DNA of 38,562 nucleotides from Hypsibius dujardini (lineage: Eukaryota; Tardigrada; Eutardigrada; Parachela; Hypsibiidae): contig LRSR01003337.1 of the NCBI GenBank assembly GCA_001579985.1, positions 1-38,562 on the forward strand, given 5' to 3'. The notes under the pieces were generated by a model, which saw only the letters and a list, made by a program, of their open reading frames with translations, ran no database searches and had not been told where the DNA came from. A program made the position numbers and the translations under genes. Below, piece by piece: positions 28,864-38,562 of this stretch. The first letter of the stretch is position 1. Each line of letters starts with the position of its first letter.

Positions 28864-31800
28864 AGAGAGCGGTCATTAAAGAGGTCAAACATAAAGGTAG
28901 GATGTCTGCAAGCGTGGCACGATTTCTCGACGAAAAACGTTAATCGGAACACATGTTATTAAGGCGGTGTTCCGATTAACGTTTTTCGTCGAGAAATCGT
29001 GCCATGGCTGTAGACATCACGGTTCACGGCACACGCACGCAGGGGCAGTATATATGGGCATGCGAGGTGGTAGATGAGAGGGAGAGAGCTCTCATCTCGC
29101 GGGATGAGAATAATACCTGGGTCTGCACAAGGGAGGAGAAGGTGCGAATTTCAGAGAAGGTGGTGGTGCGGAAGCTGCCGCGACCGGCCGATTTGCGCGC
29201 TTCACGCTGACCGAAGAACGAAAATGAGAGAAAAGTGGGGAAGAATTGATTATTATTTTAAAAAGGGTAAGAACTGGATTAGCTATGGGAAAGCAGCTCA
29301 AATAGTTGGGTAGTTTGGCGGGATGATCGCGGAAGGAATGAAGGCGGGGGGGGGGGAAGATGGTGAAAATAAAAAGTGCTGAGCGCGGGAAAGCTTTCAC
29401 TTTTGACCGAAACTTATGTCTCTGTATTCCACGCAGTCTTACAAAAATCTATCGTATTGTCAAAAAAGGGTTATAAAACGTGGGCTTTTTTTCATTTTAC
29501 TTTGTTTTCGTGTAATTTGTTTGTTCGTCACTTGAAAACGAAGATTATGGTATACACATACATCAATTCAGTTTCCTAACGGATATAACGCTTAGTCGTG
29601 CACTATTCGAGGGGGAGTTCGATATTGGTGCATGAATATCATGGAGGAAACCATACCTTGCTTTCCTTTTTCGCGAGGGTACTAAGCCTGTGAACGTTCC
29701 AGATTTTCGCGAACATCGAGCCGTAGGAAAGGGTGAATCCGATCATGAGAATCCATACTCGAGCCTGTGTACAAAAAAGAAAAGGAGTGACGTCATGGAT
29801 GTCTAGCGCAGGACCAAATTAACGTACCAACTATCGTATGATCATTTTAATCGTACGATACCTGACACAACCATGGGTAGAGATTATCCGGAGAGAAGAA
29901 ACGATCTGCCCATGGACAAATCTCATTAAAGTACTAGTACTGGGATACAAAGTGGGTGTGTTCACTGGTAGGAATGAGAGCTCATACAGTCAACGACAAG
30001 ATTGAGTACACTGGAGGGTCCGGGGAATGGGCAAAAGAGGCGGGGCAGGGGGTGGTTCAAACAATCGAACAATCAACCACCTGACCTGCAGCGGTTGCTT
30101 TGTTCCTGTTTTCTTCCATTTTCAAACATGTCACCCCCTGCTCCGCCCCTTTTGCCCATACCCCGGACCCTCCAGTGTACTCAGTCTTCTCGTTGATTGT
30201 ACTCGCAGCTCATGCATGACGAGAATTTACCTCTGTCGTTTTCTTTATTCTGGACGTTGTCCGATTCCAGACCGAGCAGGAATACCGTGACTAAGCAAAG
30301 CATGATCCCAATCAACATCAGATTGTTCGTATTTGGATGCGACATTTGGATAAGTCTGCAATAAATTATTTGATTATTTGATGGTGGAATTGTTGTTTCG
30401 GGCAAGTGCATGAGCGGATAGTAGGAGAACCTTCGCATTCGGTGGGTGATGTTGAAGATGAGGCAACAGATGGCGAGGAGAATTCCAAAGGCGGCCAGAG
30501 ACACCATCGACCAGAAGAGGAAACGATCCAGTGTTCGGAGCTGCTGAATCATCTGGGTCTCATCTCGCGGGTGCTTCCCGCCCACCCAGTGCTCCTTGAA
30601 GCCGGCGCGGAAGTTGATGACATCTTTGTAGGGGTCGTAGAAGCCGAGGATGCTGTAGACGCCGTTGTGCATCTGTTCGATTTGTGTCTCGGCAATGCGA
30701 TCACCCTCAGAAGTGAAAGACACCCGGCCCTGAGAAGAGAACAAACATTTTGTCTTGAGTTTGAGTTATGTGTGTGTCTGTGTCTGTATCTGTGTCTGTG
30801 TCTGTGTCTGTGTCTGTGTTTGTGCCTTTTTCATTTCTGAAGCGTTCAATGTACAACTTTACCGAGACTCCTTCGAATGTTGTGTTCTGCATGGAATCAT
30901 ACAGAACGCCCTTTGTGAATTCATCTGAGTACGTGAAATCTTCCAGAAGTTTCCCATGCTTAGCCAATTCAATGATTGTCCTATTGAAGGCGATCGCAAT
31001 CGCCCACACAGCGTCATACGCGAGCGGTGATTCCACATAACCCGGAGTTTGTTGGGGACTGCCTTTCAATTTTGGGTGTAATGCCGCGAAGAAATCATCC
31101 GTTGACTGAATAAAATCATTTTCCTCAATACATTTCGTCAAAAATGAGATTAGAAGAAAGACAGACACCACTACATATTGGCAGAGCGCAATCAAAAACG
31201 AACTGTAGACACAGGGACAAACATGGATACAGACACGATGTAGACACACGCACAGGCACAAACACAGACACAGACACAGACATAGACACAGGTCTAGTCA
31301 CCCTAGAATCATACCATTCCAGATATCGTCGTAACATTGTTAAGGTTGCGTTGTAGTGACTCGGTAGTCAAATGGCCTTCTAAAGCGACACGCAATTCGT
31401 CGGCCGTACAGTTGACGCTAGGATCGAGCACCTCGAACCAGTTGTCGGCGTACCAACCGATAATCAGCCAGACAACTCGTTTGCCGTAAAGATTGTTTTT
31501 GTAGGCTTCACAAAACACTTTCCTGGCGGGAGTCTCATAGAAAAGGCCCACAATGATACGAGCATCTGAGCGATTGAGATTGCGCACAGCCTCTGATGGA
31601 TCCTTCAGGAATGACTGCCGGGTTACAATGTCGATGTTTGCGATCTTACATAAACGTTCCAAATCTTCGACGTTCTAAAAAAGAATTCCTATATTACTGT
31701 AGTCACGCAAATGACAACAAGTTTCGACGTTTTACAGGCAGGCAGACACAGGCAAAAAGGGCAGAGATAAAGTCGAACAGATAAATATACAGACAGACAG

Positions 31801-33058
31801 ACAGACAGACAGATAAACAGACATACAGACACAAACACACCAGCAAAGACACAGAGACAGACACACAAACACAGATAGACAGACAGACAGACAATACCTC
31901 AGATAGGCATTACTCTGAGACAATCCCTCAAACAACCAGGCACAAAAGTAGAAAAATTGTCAGACAGACATGGGTAATAACACTAGCGGAGTTACCTAGA
32001 CACCTAGACTCACAGACTCGTTGAGGCTATCAGGGTCTGTGATGGTACTTACGGAGACAAATACTTCCTCTGCTTCCTGGATGATATTGATTTTCGTCCA
32101 GCCGTAGTGCTTAAACAGTTGCACGTACGCGGGGTTGTTCAAGTTGGCCGACGGGTGGGTACGAAAGAACGTGGTGAACCGCTTGCGGTCTGAAAGAGCC
32201 GGGGAACTGGAACCGTACGACATCTGAAAGCCGTATTGAGAAAAACCTCAGCTCCTCTTTTCACGGTCACTGTTATTATTGTTAAAAAAACAGGACTAGC
32301 GAAATACCACAATTAAATTCCACATTTTGGCAGCCTCCGCAATGGTGGTCGTGACTGTCGAACAGCCCGGACCGAGCAGCATAATCTTCTGTGGTGGATT
32401 GTACAGCAGATCGTAGAGAATTGTGATACCCTTACCCGGTTCGCACTAAAACAAATCAAACTGAGCATTCGGAAAAAACGGATTCGGACAGCCACTGTAC
32501 AGTCCCAGACATAGATTCTGACGCACACACAGACACAGACACAAACACAGACACAGACACAGACACAGACACAGACACAGACACAGACACAGACACAGAC
32601 ACAGACACAGACACAGACACAGACACAGACACAGACACAGACATACGATAGACTCAGACATCATAGACACAAACTCTTTATGGGTACCTCGCTGTCGTTC
32701 CAATGAAGAACGAGTCGATAGCCAGGAAGCAGGTCGGATTGAGTATTCACGTGCTCTAATGCCATCTCCGCTGCAGGATAACAACCCACGCCTCCTGCCC
32801 ATCCTCCCTCACCCTTAATCGGGAAGATGCCTAAACACACCAAAATTGTTTTAACCTACTCGAAAACTGTATATCTTAACGTTACTACATCGTGTATATC
32901 CCTATGATAAACAGACGTCAAAAAGGAAGACCAAAGACATACTAACCTGCTAGTACCAGGTCCTTCAGGCCTTCGGCGGTGGGCAACCTGGGGCTGATGG
33001 TGACGCAAGCCAGCAGAAGCAGCACGGACTGGTACTGGTGCATTCTATTTGACATCAT
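26233..33058 (-). CDS. GABBR1: GABA-B receptor subunit 1
   Basis: Class C GPCR subunit that binds GABA and, with GABBR2, signals through Gi/o. Fifteen exons in phase: 33058-32947, 32830-32688, 32445-32308, 32223-32053, 31674-31315, 31105-30863, 30729-30431, 30355-30231, 29905-29862, 29764-29657, 28204-28000, 27643-27516, 27061-26933, 26691-26551, 26442-26233 (851 aa; human GABBR1b is 844). Signal peptide, no sushi domains, then the Venus-flytrap domain: [37 protein letters not shown] (133-142), [12 protein letters not shown] (Tyr 234), [12 protein letters not shown] (Glu 333, Asp 339). These match the human contacts Ser246, Ser269, Tyr366, Glu465 and Asp471, so GABA binding looks intact. Seven TMs from about 441, [20 protein letters not shown] in TM5, and a coiled coil ([20 protein letters not shown]) for GABBR2 pairing. 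A donor-like GTAAGT overlaps the stop (GCGTAAGTAG), so another C-terminus is possible. Confidence 0.95.
26778..26908. mobile_element. Mariner-like MITE, family M, copy 2, in GABBR1 intron 13
   Basis: TA-CTGTAATGTCTCGATCAGTT ... AATGATCGAGACGG-TA. Shares TTTTTAGACCCACCCGTA, CATTATG and CACACTGT with copy 1 at 24720. It ends 24 bases from the donor of exon 13 (26932). Confidence 0.85.
27111..27270. repeat. 60-bp tandem repeat in GABBR1 intron 12
   Basis: About 2.6 copies of a unit starting AATCCTGTACGTAGAATAAA, period 60-61. Non-coding. Confidence 0.9.
28207..28234. repeat. (CA)n at the GABBR1 exon 11 acceptor
   Basis: On the transcribed strand this is (TG)n running straight into the acceptor TGTAG of exon 11, so a GT repeat stands in for the usual pyrimidine tract. 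Confidence 0.9.
28776..28861. repeat. (GGCA)n microsatellite
   Basis: About 21 near-perfect CAGG units with one AAGC interruption, in GABBR1 intron 10. Confidence 0.95.
28916..29003. mobile_element. Perfect 37-bp inverted repeat, probable fold-back element
   Basis: Arms 28916-28952 (GGCACGATTTCTCGACGAAA...) and 28967-29003 are exact complements around a 14-base loop (ATGTTATTAAGGCG). Weaker complementarity extends outward (GATGTCTGCAAGCGT against the complement of CCATGGCTGTAGACATC). Lies in GABBR1 intron 10 beside the GGCA array. Confidence 0.75.
29985..30205. mobile_element. Fold-back element, GGAGGGT family, copy 2, in GABBR1 intron 8
   Basis: Left arm CAGTCAACGACAAGATTGAG, TACACTGGAGGGTCCGGGGA then ATGGGCAAAAGAGGCGGGGC; right arm its complement ending CAGTCTTCTCGTTGATTGTA. 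Same core as copy 1 at 19346 and better preserved (the arms agree at all but a few sites). It ends only about 25 bases from the exon 8 donor (30230). Confidence 0.85.
30766..30826. repeat. (TGTGTC)n microsatellite, GABBR1 intron 6
   Basis: TGTCTGTG hexamer array between exons 6 and 7. Confidence 0.95.
31202..31290. repeat. (ACAGAC)n microsatellite, GABBR1 intron 5
   Basis: Degenerate ACAGACAC array, opposite in strand sense to the one in intron 6. Confidence 0.9.
31737..31895. repeat. (CAGA)n microsatellite, GABBR1 intron 4
   Basis: CAGACAGACAG and ACACAAACAC units between exons 4 and 5. Confidence 0.9.
32522..32643. repeat. (ACAGAC)n microsatellite, GABBR1 intron 2
   Basis: Almost pure ACAGAC array, 44 bp from the end of exon 2. 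Confidence 0.95.
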
Positions 33059-33611
33059 TTTGATGAGGTATTACGGGAAAAAGTTGTTAATAAAGTTTGG
33101 CCATTGCATTTTCAGGGTTAGCCAAAAATGTGTTCAGCTGTGTGAACGATGTGTTTGTAATAGTTTTTATGAGTGTGTTAGACGAAGCGACGGGCACAAA
33201 AAACATGATGAAGCTCCCCGCGCTCTGTCCTCCTCCTCGACACTCTCGAGAGCGTGTCGCTCTCTCCTCTACGTCATGCAGCCAGGGAAAGGAGGCCTGA
33301 GGCGCACATGAAGTCGTTTTCGAGAAGCGCGTTTGGGAGTATCGATTATCCACGGTTCCGGTGGCTCTCGTTCTCTTTCAACACTCGCCTCCGCTGGTCC
33401 CGTATATGCGATCGTGGGCTCTCCGGGCGGTTATGAGTTGAGTGTTGGGATTTCATGGCATGTCGAGGTTCCAGACGTAAAACGACTGCTCTGAACCATG
33501 AGTATATGAAGTGGTAAACAAGGATCTTTAGCGCGAACGCATTTGAACGTTGTTTTTCTCATTTTATGCTGGCAACAAACAGAGACTGATACGTGTATTT
33601 GTCAGTGAAGG

Positions 33612-33715
33612 TTTATGCCTGTGTCTGTGTTTGTGTCTGTCTGTGTCTGTGTCTGTGTCTGTGTCTGTGTCTGTGTCTGTGTCTGTGTCTGTGTCTGTGT
33701 CTGTGTCTGTGTCTA
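33612..33715. repeat. (TGTGTC)n microsatellite
   Basis: Near-pure hexamer array about 0.55 kb upstream of the GABBR1 start codon. Confidence 0.95.
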
Positions 33716-34487
33716 TGGCGGTGTCTGTAGCTATTTCTTTTTCTCTGTCTCTGCCTCGGTCTCTGCATTGGTCACGGTCTCCGGATGCTGTGTCTGTGAT
33801 CTGAGTGTATGAGTCACACTCACATTCTTTTGCATTTTGGCATTAGGGTGTATCTGTTTGTCTTCCGCCTGTATTCCTTTATAATGATTGAATTCAACCA
33901 AAGTGTTAAATAAATATTTTCTTCCTCGAAGACCTTTGAATCAGCTATTTTTAAGATGACTCAACCGTGAACCGTTTCTATCGCATGGAAGCACCTTAAC
34001 GTGCGTACCCTACATGTAAATTAGCCGGGTCGGCAGGAACTCAACCTTTTCCTCGAACTTCCAACTTGTCCGGGAACTATGGACTATCCTTTGCGGGGGT
34101 CTAGCCAGTTTCATCGTAGCCGTGACGGAAACCTGTGTGTTTGGATTCCAGGCAGCTATGCAATGCTTCCGCAGATGGTTTCTGTTTATTACGTCTTTCG
34201 TACTGACGATTCCTTAACCACTCATGCAAATTTGAAGGTATTACATAGTACGGGACGGGAAGGCAGATCAGTGTAGCACCCACCAGCAATGATTAATTAA
34301 AGACTCCCGCAGGCCAGGAATATGTAAATTGAACGGCACCTTACTTTCTGCAATGACGCACGAAAGGATCTTCCTCTACTGTAATACGCAAGCAGCAAAA
34401 TTGCGAACCGAATTAAAGAATTTATATGATTCTTTCACACTGTTGTATTGGACTGTATGTATGCTATCTGACGAACTATATACTGTC

Positions 34488-34588
34488 AGTCTGTTTGTCT
34501 GCCTGTCTGACTGATTTCATGTACTGACTGACTGTATGCCGTCTGCTCACTATCTGACTGTATACTGTCTGTCTGTTTGTCTGTCTGT

Positions 34589-34621
<33 letters not shown>

Positions 34622-34625
34622 ATGA
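34488..34625. repeat. (CTGT)n/(CTGA)n microsatellite
   Basis: CTGTCTGTCTGT units mixed with ACTGACTGACTG and ATCTGACTGTATACTGTCTG blocks. Confidence 0.9.
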
Positions 34626-35709
34626 CTGACTATATAATGCTTGGCTTGTATGTCGACGATACATTGTTTATATGTATGGACTGATGATACTGCCAATTGT
34701 GTCTTTACTGTATGACTGCCTGTATACTGTCTGATCGACTATGCGCTACCAGACTGTCCGATATAAGTCGCATCATTTTTCTTAGCATTGCGGTAAGACA
34801 TCTCGTAGGATAATGGCACGGCTTGTGACTCCGCTTTTGACTAGAATTCGACTGCATTCTCGCACCCATCATATCATATGGTAGAGAGACGATTAGAATT
34901 ATGCGCCAAAATTAGTCTTCTCCGGTCGAATTTGAAACGTTTTCTTTTCTTGATTTCAAAAGCTCGCCTTTATTCACTAAGCCCTAATTCTTGCTCGAAA
35001 ATTAAGCAATTCCAAACCAGCGCCCATATTATTAATCTGTGCCAGAGCAAAACAACACCCATACACATCCTCTGCGTCATTATGGGAATGTGTACGAAGA
35101 AAGGCTTTCCAACACCAAGAACACTCGCTAAACACGCGAGCGAGTGGGCGAAAGAGAGAGAGAGAGAGATAAACACGAAATCGTCGTAAAAGAAAAAGAA
35201 AAAAGAAGAGCTGAGGAAAAACACCACTACGTGCGTCGAACATCGACGAACCCGAAAAACATCTCCCTCATCTTCCCACACACACAGTGTGCCGCATACG
35301 CAGTATGGCCATTGTCTTCGTCCGCGCCCGTTCTCCCACTCACACACTCACACAAGCACAGACGTGGCATTGTAGTTTCAGGCCCGTGGGGCACCTTGCC
35401 TGAAAACGCGCTCTATTCTCCGAAATATATAATCCAGACATCACGACTTCCGGCAGTGATCGAGCCTCAGTCACGGCAATTAAATCGGGATTAAGGGTGG
35501 AAAAAGAGTCAGGCAGATAGAGAACGCTCGTTCTTGCAGTATGTACCGAAAGGCGCGACGTACTCAGCAATTAACGACGACGGAGAACGGCCAATTAGTC
35601 ACACGCACCCACAGGTTCGCAGACAATTCCTCGGCGGGGGAAATCAATTGGCGAAATCATGTCTGGATACATTTCCTGTCGTTTGTTGTCTGTGTGTCTG
35701 TCTATGCAA

Positions 35710-37185
35710 TTAAACCACCGGCACGGCCGACGACAGGTTCACCTTGGCAGGCGATGGGAGCATGGTGGTTGAAGTGGGGACCTGCACCGCGATCGGGGAG
35801 GTCTCCATCGACGGGGCGGACAGGAGCTGGGTGTAGAGGTCGAATTTCAAGAACCGCGGGTAGACATCTTTCTCCAGCACGTGCCGGACCCTCCGCTGGG
35901 CGTGGTCGAAACAGTGCCGGTTGGGGTTGGCCAGGTTGGTCACGGTGGTGGCGCGGGTGATGGAGTCGAGGTTGACCTCGCGTGGCGCCTCGACGCGGAC
36001 GAATTCGTCGTAGATTTTCTGCGCCTTGGCCGTGATCTTGCGGTGGCCGTGCGGGTCGAGCCGCTTGAACTTCTCACAGGCGAGGTAGAAGGCGAGGTTC
36101 TCTTCGTTGTACTCCAGCTGGAGGAAGGTTCGAAAGAGAGTCGTGCCATCTGGAAGAAAAAAGGTTTGTGAGTGCACGATACATCGGCTAAAAAGTTAGC
36201 TCCATCCAAAGTCAAGTTATAATTCAAATTCCAGGGAGAAATATCCGGATCATTATACATGTACAGTTAACTAAAGGTGCGGCACATGTGAGCACCCTTC
36301 ATCCCGGAAATTGTAGGTCCCGTGCGTGCGGACTTACCAGCAACGGAAAGGAGAACCAATTTTCACGGAAAACAATTACGGCAATTAATTTGACGTTCCG
36401 ATTAGCAAGGTTGAATCGTGGCACAAATGGTTAATTAACCTGGTAACAGTTTTCAGTTTTAACCGATCCTGAGCATCGGGTGAACAAGGTAAATTCCAGA
36501 CCAATCAATTGCTAATTGCTAATATGGTAAAACAGGGAAAAAGATCATTTTCACGACAAATAATTTGTCATTCCGATGCACAAATTCACACAAAAATGTG
36601 TTACTTCAGTTCATAATGAGATTTTGCCGATTGGACCAGACAGCAGATAGAGCAATCACTCAGGCAAACAATGAGTCTTAAGGCAAATTAGTCAGAGAAG
36701 AGACAGACACCAGCACAGCCAACAGACAGACACAAACTACGGCTTTCAAACAGTCACAGGCATGGGCATCGATAAGATAGACACAACTCTGGGTTGACTG
36801 TAGGACATGAAAATTTACCTCCGACATTCTGAATTCTAACAATCTTCTTTGAAATAAAGCTCTTAAAAGTGACAAAATCCAAAGGCAATGAGAGAGAATT
36901 GTCTGCACTGAACTTACAGGTACTGGATAAGAGTGTATCAAACGATTCCTGCCAGCTCCTTGCGTCCTCCGGGGTCGGTCTGCTTGAGCTGACTCCACCG
37001 GCAATCGCGCCAGTTTTCGCGCATCGCGGCGACTTCTGCTGCTGATGCTTCAGCACCGAATCGGTATTCCGTCGGACCATCTGCTTGAGGCGTTGCTTCA
37101 CTGACTTCTCCACCGCTTCCGTTTCCGAGTGCGACCGGGTGGACTTCTGCGCGGATGCAAGCCAAAGAAGGGAGAAAACGAACAT
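35710..37185 (-). CDS. Regulator of G-protein signalling (RGS, R4-like)
   Basis: GTPase-activating protein for Gi/q alpha subunits, cytosolic or at the inner membrane. Exons 37185..36918 and 36149..35710 (phase 1) give 235 aa. The RGS domain runs from about residue 77 to 195: WQESFDTLLSST-Y-GTTLFR across the splice, TFLQLEYNEENLAFYLACEKF, KIYDEFVRVEAPREVNLDS, then RRVRHVLEKDVYPRFLKFDL YTQLL, all core RGS positions. No DEP, GGL or PDZ is visible, as in R4 members; the tail is Ser/Thr/Pro-rich. A TATA box at 37304-37297 sits about 110 bases before the ATG and supports this start. Oddly, the first residues MFVFSLLWLASA look like a signal peptide, and the DNA there (TTTTCTCCCTTCTTTGGC ending in GCGCAG) also looks like a 3' splice site, so an alternative upstream first exon may join at AAGTCC (Lys14). 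Confidence 0.88.
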
Positions 37186-37296
37186 GTGTAAGGACACGGG
37201 GATATGCGCAAGGGGTTGAGCGCGAAAAAGGGAAGAAGAGATGAATTTATGCCCAAATTCAAAATAACTATGGCGCCTCGTGGTCTGGCATCTACC

Positions 37297-37304
37297 TTTA
37301 TATA
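37297..37304 (-). promoter_or_regulatory. TATA box of the RGS gene
   Basis: On the minus strand GTGCTATATAAAGGTAG. Transcription would start near 37270, giving a 5' UTR of about 85 bases to the ATG at 37185. Confidence 0.6.
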
Positions 37305-38562
37305 GCACTACCCTCCTCCCAACGTGTAGTTCCCGGTTATACACAGCGCAAACTCAGCGGAATCTGTGTGCCGATTTGACGGTTCTTAAGGGTACCCGTA
37401 TATCAGCATCACGCCCCGCGAGTCACGCGTAAAAATATGTCTTCATCAGCCCTAAATTTAAACCCGGAGACTGCGGGATTGACTGACTACTGTGACTACT
37501 GGGTAGACAGACAAGATAGTGCGTGTCGTATATACACGCGCGCTCGTATTGAAGAACTGACAGGTTGAAGAGCTGGACCGACGTCATTGGAAGTACTAGT
37601 AAATGGGGTAAAAATAGCGGGCACTCCGCTGTGCACGGCCTGGGTGGTGGTTTCTTTGAAAACTAAACGGCTGTTACTAATAACCGGCATCTCTCACTTG
37701 AAGCTTTGCAACTTCCATCCCGCCGTGTAAGTTAAATTCCAGCCGGAAGGCTCGCTCTCGTCAATAAAAGAACTTCTTTTAATCCTTTTCGATGGGTCCC
37801 CCCACACCATACTACGCGAATTGCCTGTCTGTCACTTTCTGTCTGTCTGTCTGTCTGTCTGTCTGTCCCTCTGTCTGTCTCTCTGTCTGTCTCTCTGTCT
37901 ATTTTTCCTTCTGGCTTTCTGTCTGTCTGTCTACTTGGCTGTCGGTAAGACTTGCTGTGTCAGCGCCGGGGCCTGTACATGGATGAGACCTCACGCAGAT
38001 GGCTAGCTTACAGGATTCGCTCTCCCAGTGACAGCAAACACGACTGCTTTCGAGGAAACAAATCGGCCTTTTCCAGCTCACTGGCGGGTAATCCCCGGTT
38101 CTTGAAAAGTATGGCTCACTTCGCTCGAGGGCTCTATTTTGCCTAGTCAATCTCGCCAGGTTGCGCGCGAGGAATTTATCGCAATTGCGCTCTGGTGGTC
38201 TTTTTCAGCTCTCGGTTGTTTGTTATCATGAAATAGGTTTCCAGTAAACTGCGAGAAATCTCAACAAATTCAGTTTGTTATGCTACTGCGCAAAAAGGGA
38301 CAAAGGGGTCATTCGTATCGGCGCGATAAGGCAAATTGTCGTAATTGGCTTCCGTTTTAGAATTCATAGTTTGCTCTGTATTTGATAAAAAGCTGACGGC
38401 CACGACGTAAAGGGCTGACTGTATTACTATTATTCAAGATTAATTGATTGAACACAATCATGATTAAACATAATTTAAACCAGGGCATTAGGACCAACTT
38501 GGACTGTAACGTAATACTGTTCGTCTGCCTACCTGCCTGCCTATCTGTTTGGCTGTTTTCTG
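37305..38562. other. Upstream flank of RGS, no supported gene
   Basis: A minus-strand ORF starting with ATG at 37690 (MPVISNSRLVFKETTTQAVH) could be an alternative upstream exon but has no support. (CTGT)n at 37826-37935. The remainder to the window end shows no coding character; the last 40 bases enter another CTGC/CTGT repeat. Confidence 0.5.
37826..37935. repeat. (CTGT)n microsatellite
   Basis: CTGTCTGTCTGT with CTCT interruptions. Confidence 0.95.

Larger units (their letters stand above)
33059..35709. other. Spacer between GABBR1 start and RGS stop
   Basis: Should hold the GABBR1 promoter/5' UTR and the RGS 3' UTR. Contains (TGTGTC)n at 33612-33715, (CTGT)n at 34488-34625, a GA run at 35155-35169 and CACA at 35278-35290. 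ORFs in 34878-35347 are low-complexity and not convincing. No gene seen. Confidence 0.6.

Noticed and set aside
28691-28952. Cys-Leu-Pro-Ala repeat ORFs and the opposite Gln-Ala-Gly-Arg ORF
   Set aside because: Translations of the GGCA microsatellite inside GABBR1 intron 10.
34878-35347. ORFs on both strands (about 100-125 residues)
   Set aside because: Composition follows GA, CACA and T-rich low-complexity DNA; no family match or splice support.

Overview
The window is nuclear DNA of an animal. Genes are split by short GT-AG introns, there are TATA boxes and AATAAA signals, and the proteins are metazoan: a GABA-B receptor, an RGS protein, class A GPCRs, a trypsin-like protease and GT11 fucosyltransferases. 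About twelve genes in 38.5 kb, with introns mostly of 70-1000 bp, point to a compact invertebrate genome. A small ecdysozoan such as a tardigrade or small arthropod is plausible, but nothing here fixes the phylum. All exon models were read by eye from splice consensus, reading phase and family alignment from memory; no search was run.

Left third (1-10.4 kb): a small basic/Ser-rich ORF (+); the last exons of a multi-span membrane protein (-), tail to tail with it; two tandem GT11 alpha-1,2-fucosyltransferase-like genes (+), about 3.45 kb apart, with identical intron phases and a co-duplicated upstream block; then a TATA-driven intronless gene for an Arg/Pro/Ser-rich protein with five copies of an E-[FY]-x-D-L-x-x-[FY]-S motif spaced alternately 28 and 37 residues. 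I recognise no family for that protein.

Middle (10.7-24 kb), all on the minus strand: a five-exon S1 protease; a secreted single-LysM protein directly upstream whose exon could splice in phase to the protease; RBMX2 (U2 snRNP-associated RRM protein); a 66-residue LYR microprotein resembling the vertebrate MIEF1 upstream-ORF product, ending only 94 bp before the RBMX2 start; and two tandem class A GPCR genes with NRY and SPWLP in place of DRY and NPxxY. The GPCR pair shows an almost identical tract across part of exon 2 and intron 1, which suggests gene conversion, and one copy carries a decoy copy of the exon 2 start.

Right (26.2-37.2 kb), also minus: a complete 15-exon GABA-B receptor subunit 1 gene (851 aa, agonist-contact residues conserved) and a two-exon RGS gene. 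GABA-B receptors signal through Gi/o and R4-type RGS proteins switch Gi/o off, so the neighbours could act in one pathway, though adjacency alone does not show it.

Spaces and introns are filled with two kinds of repeat: (CAGA)n/(CAGACA)n microsatellites, found in most of the larger genes, and short fold-back elements. At least eight fold-back elements are visible, including two families with two copies each, several with TA target-site duplications. A LINE reverse-transcriptase tail fragment lies at 20.75-20.96 kb. I saw no rRNA or tRNA genes, CRISPR array or retroviral element.
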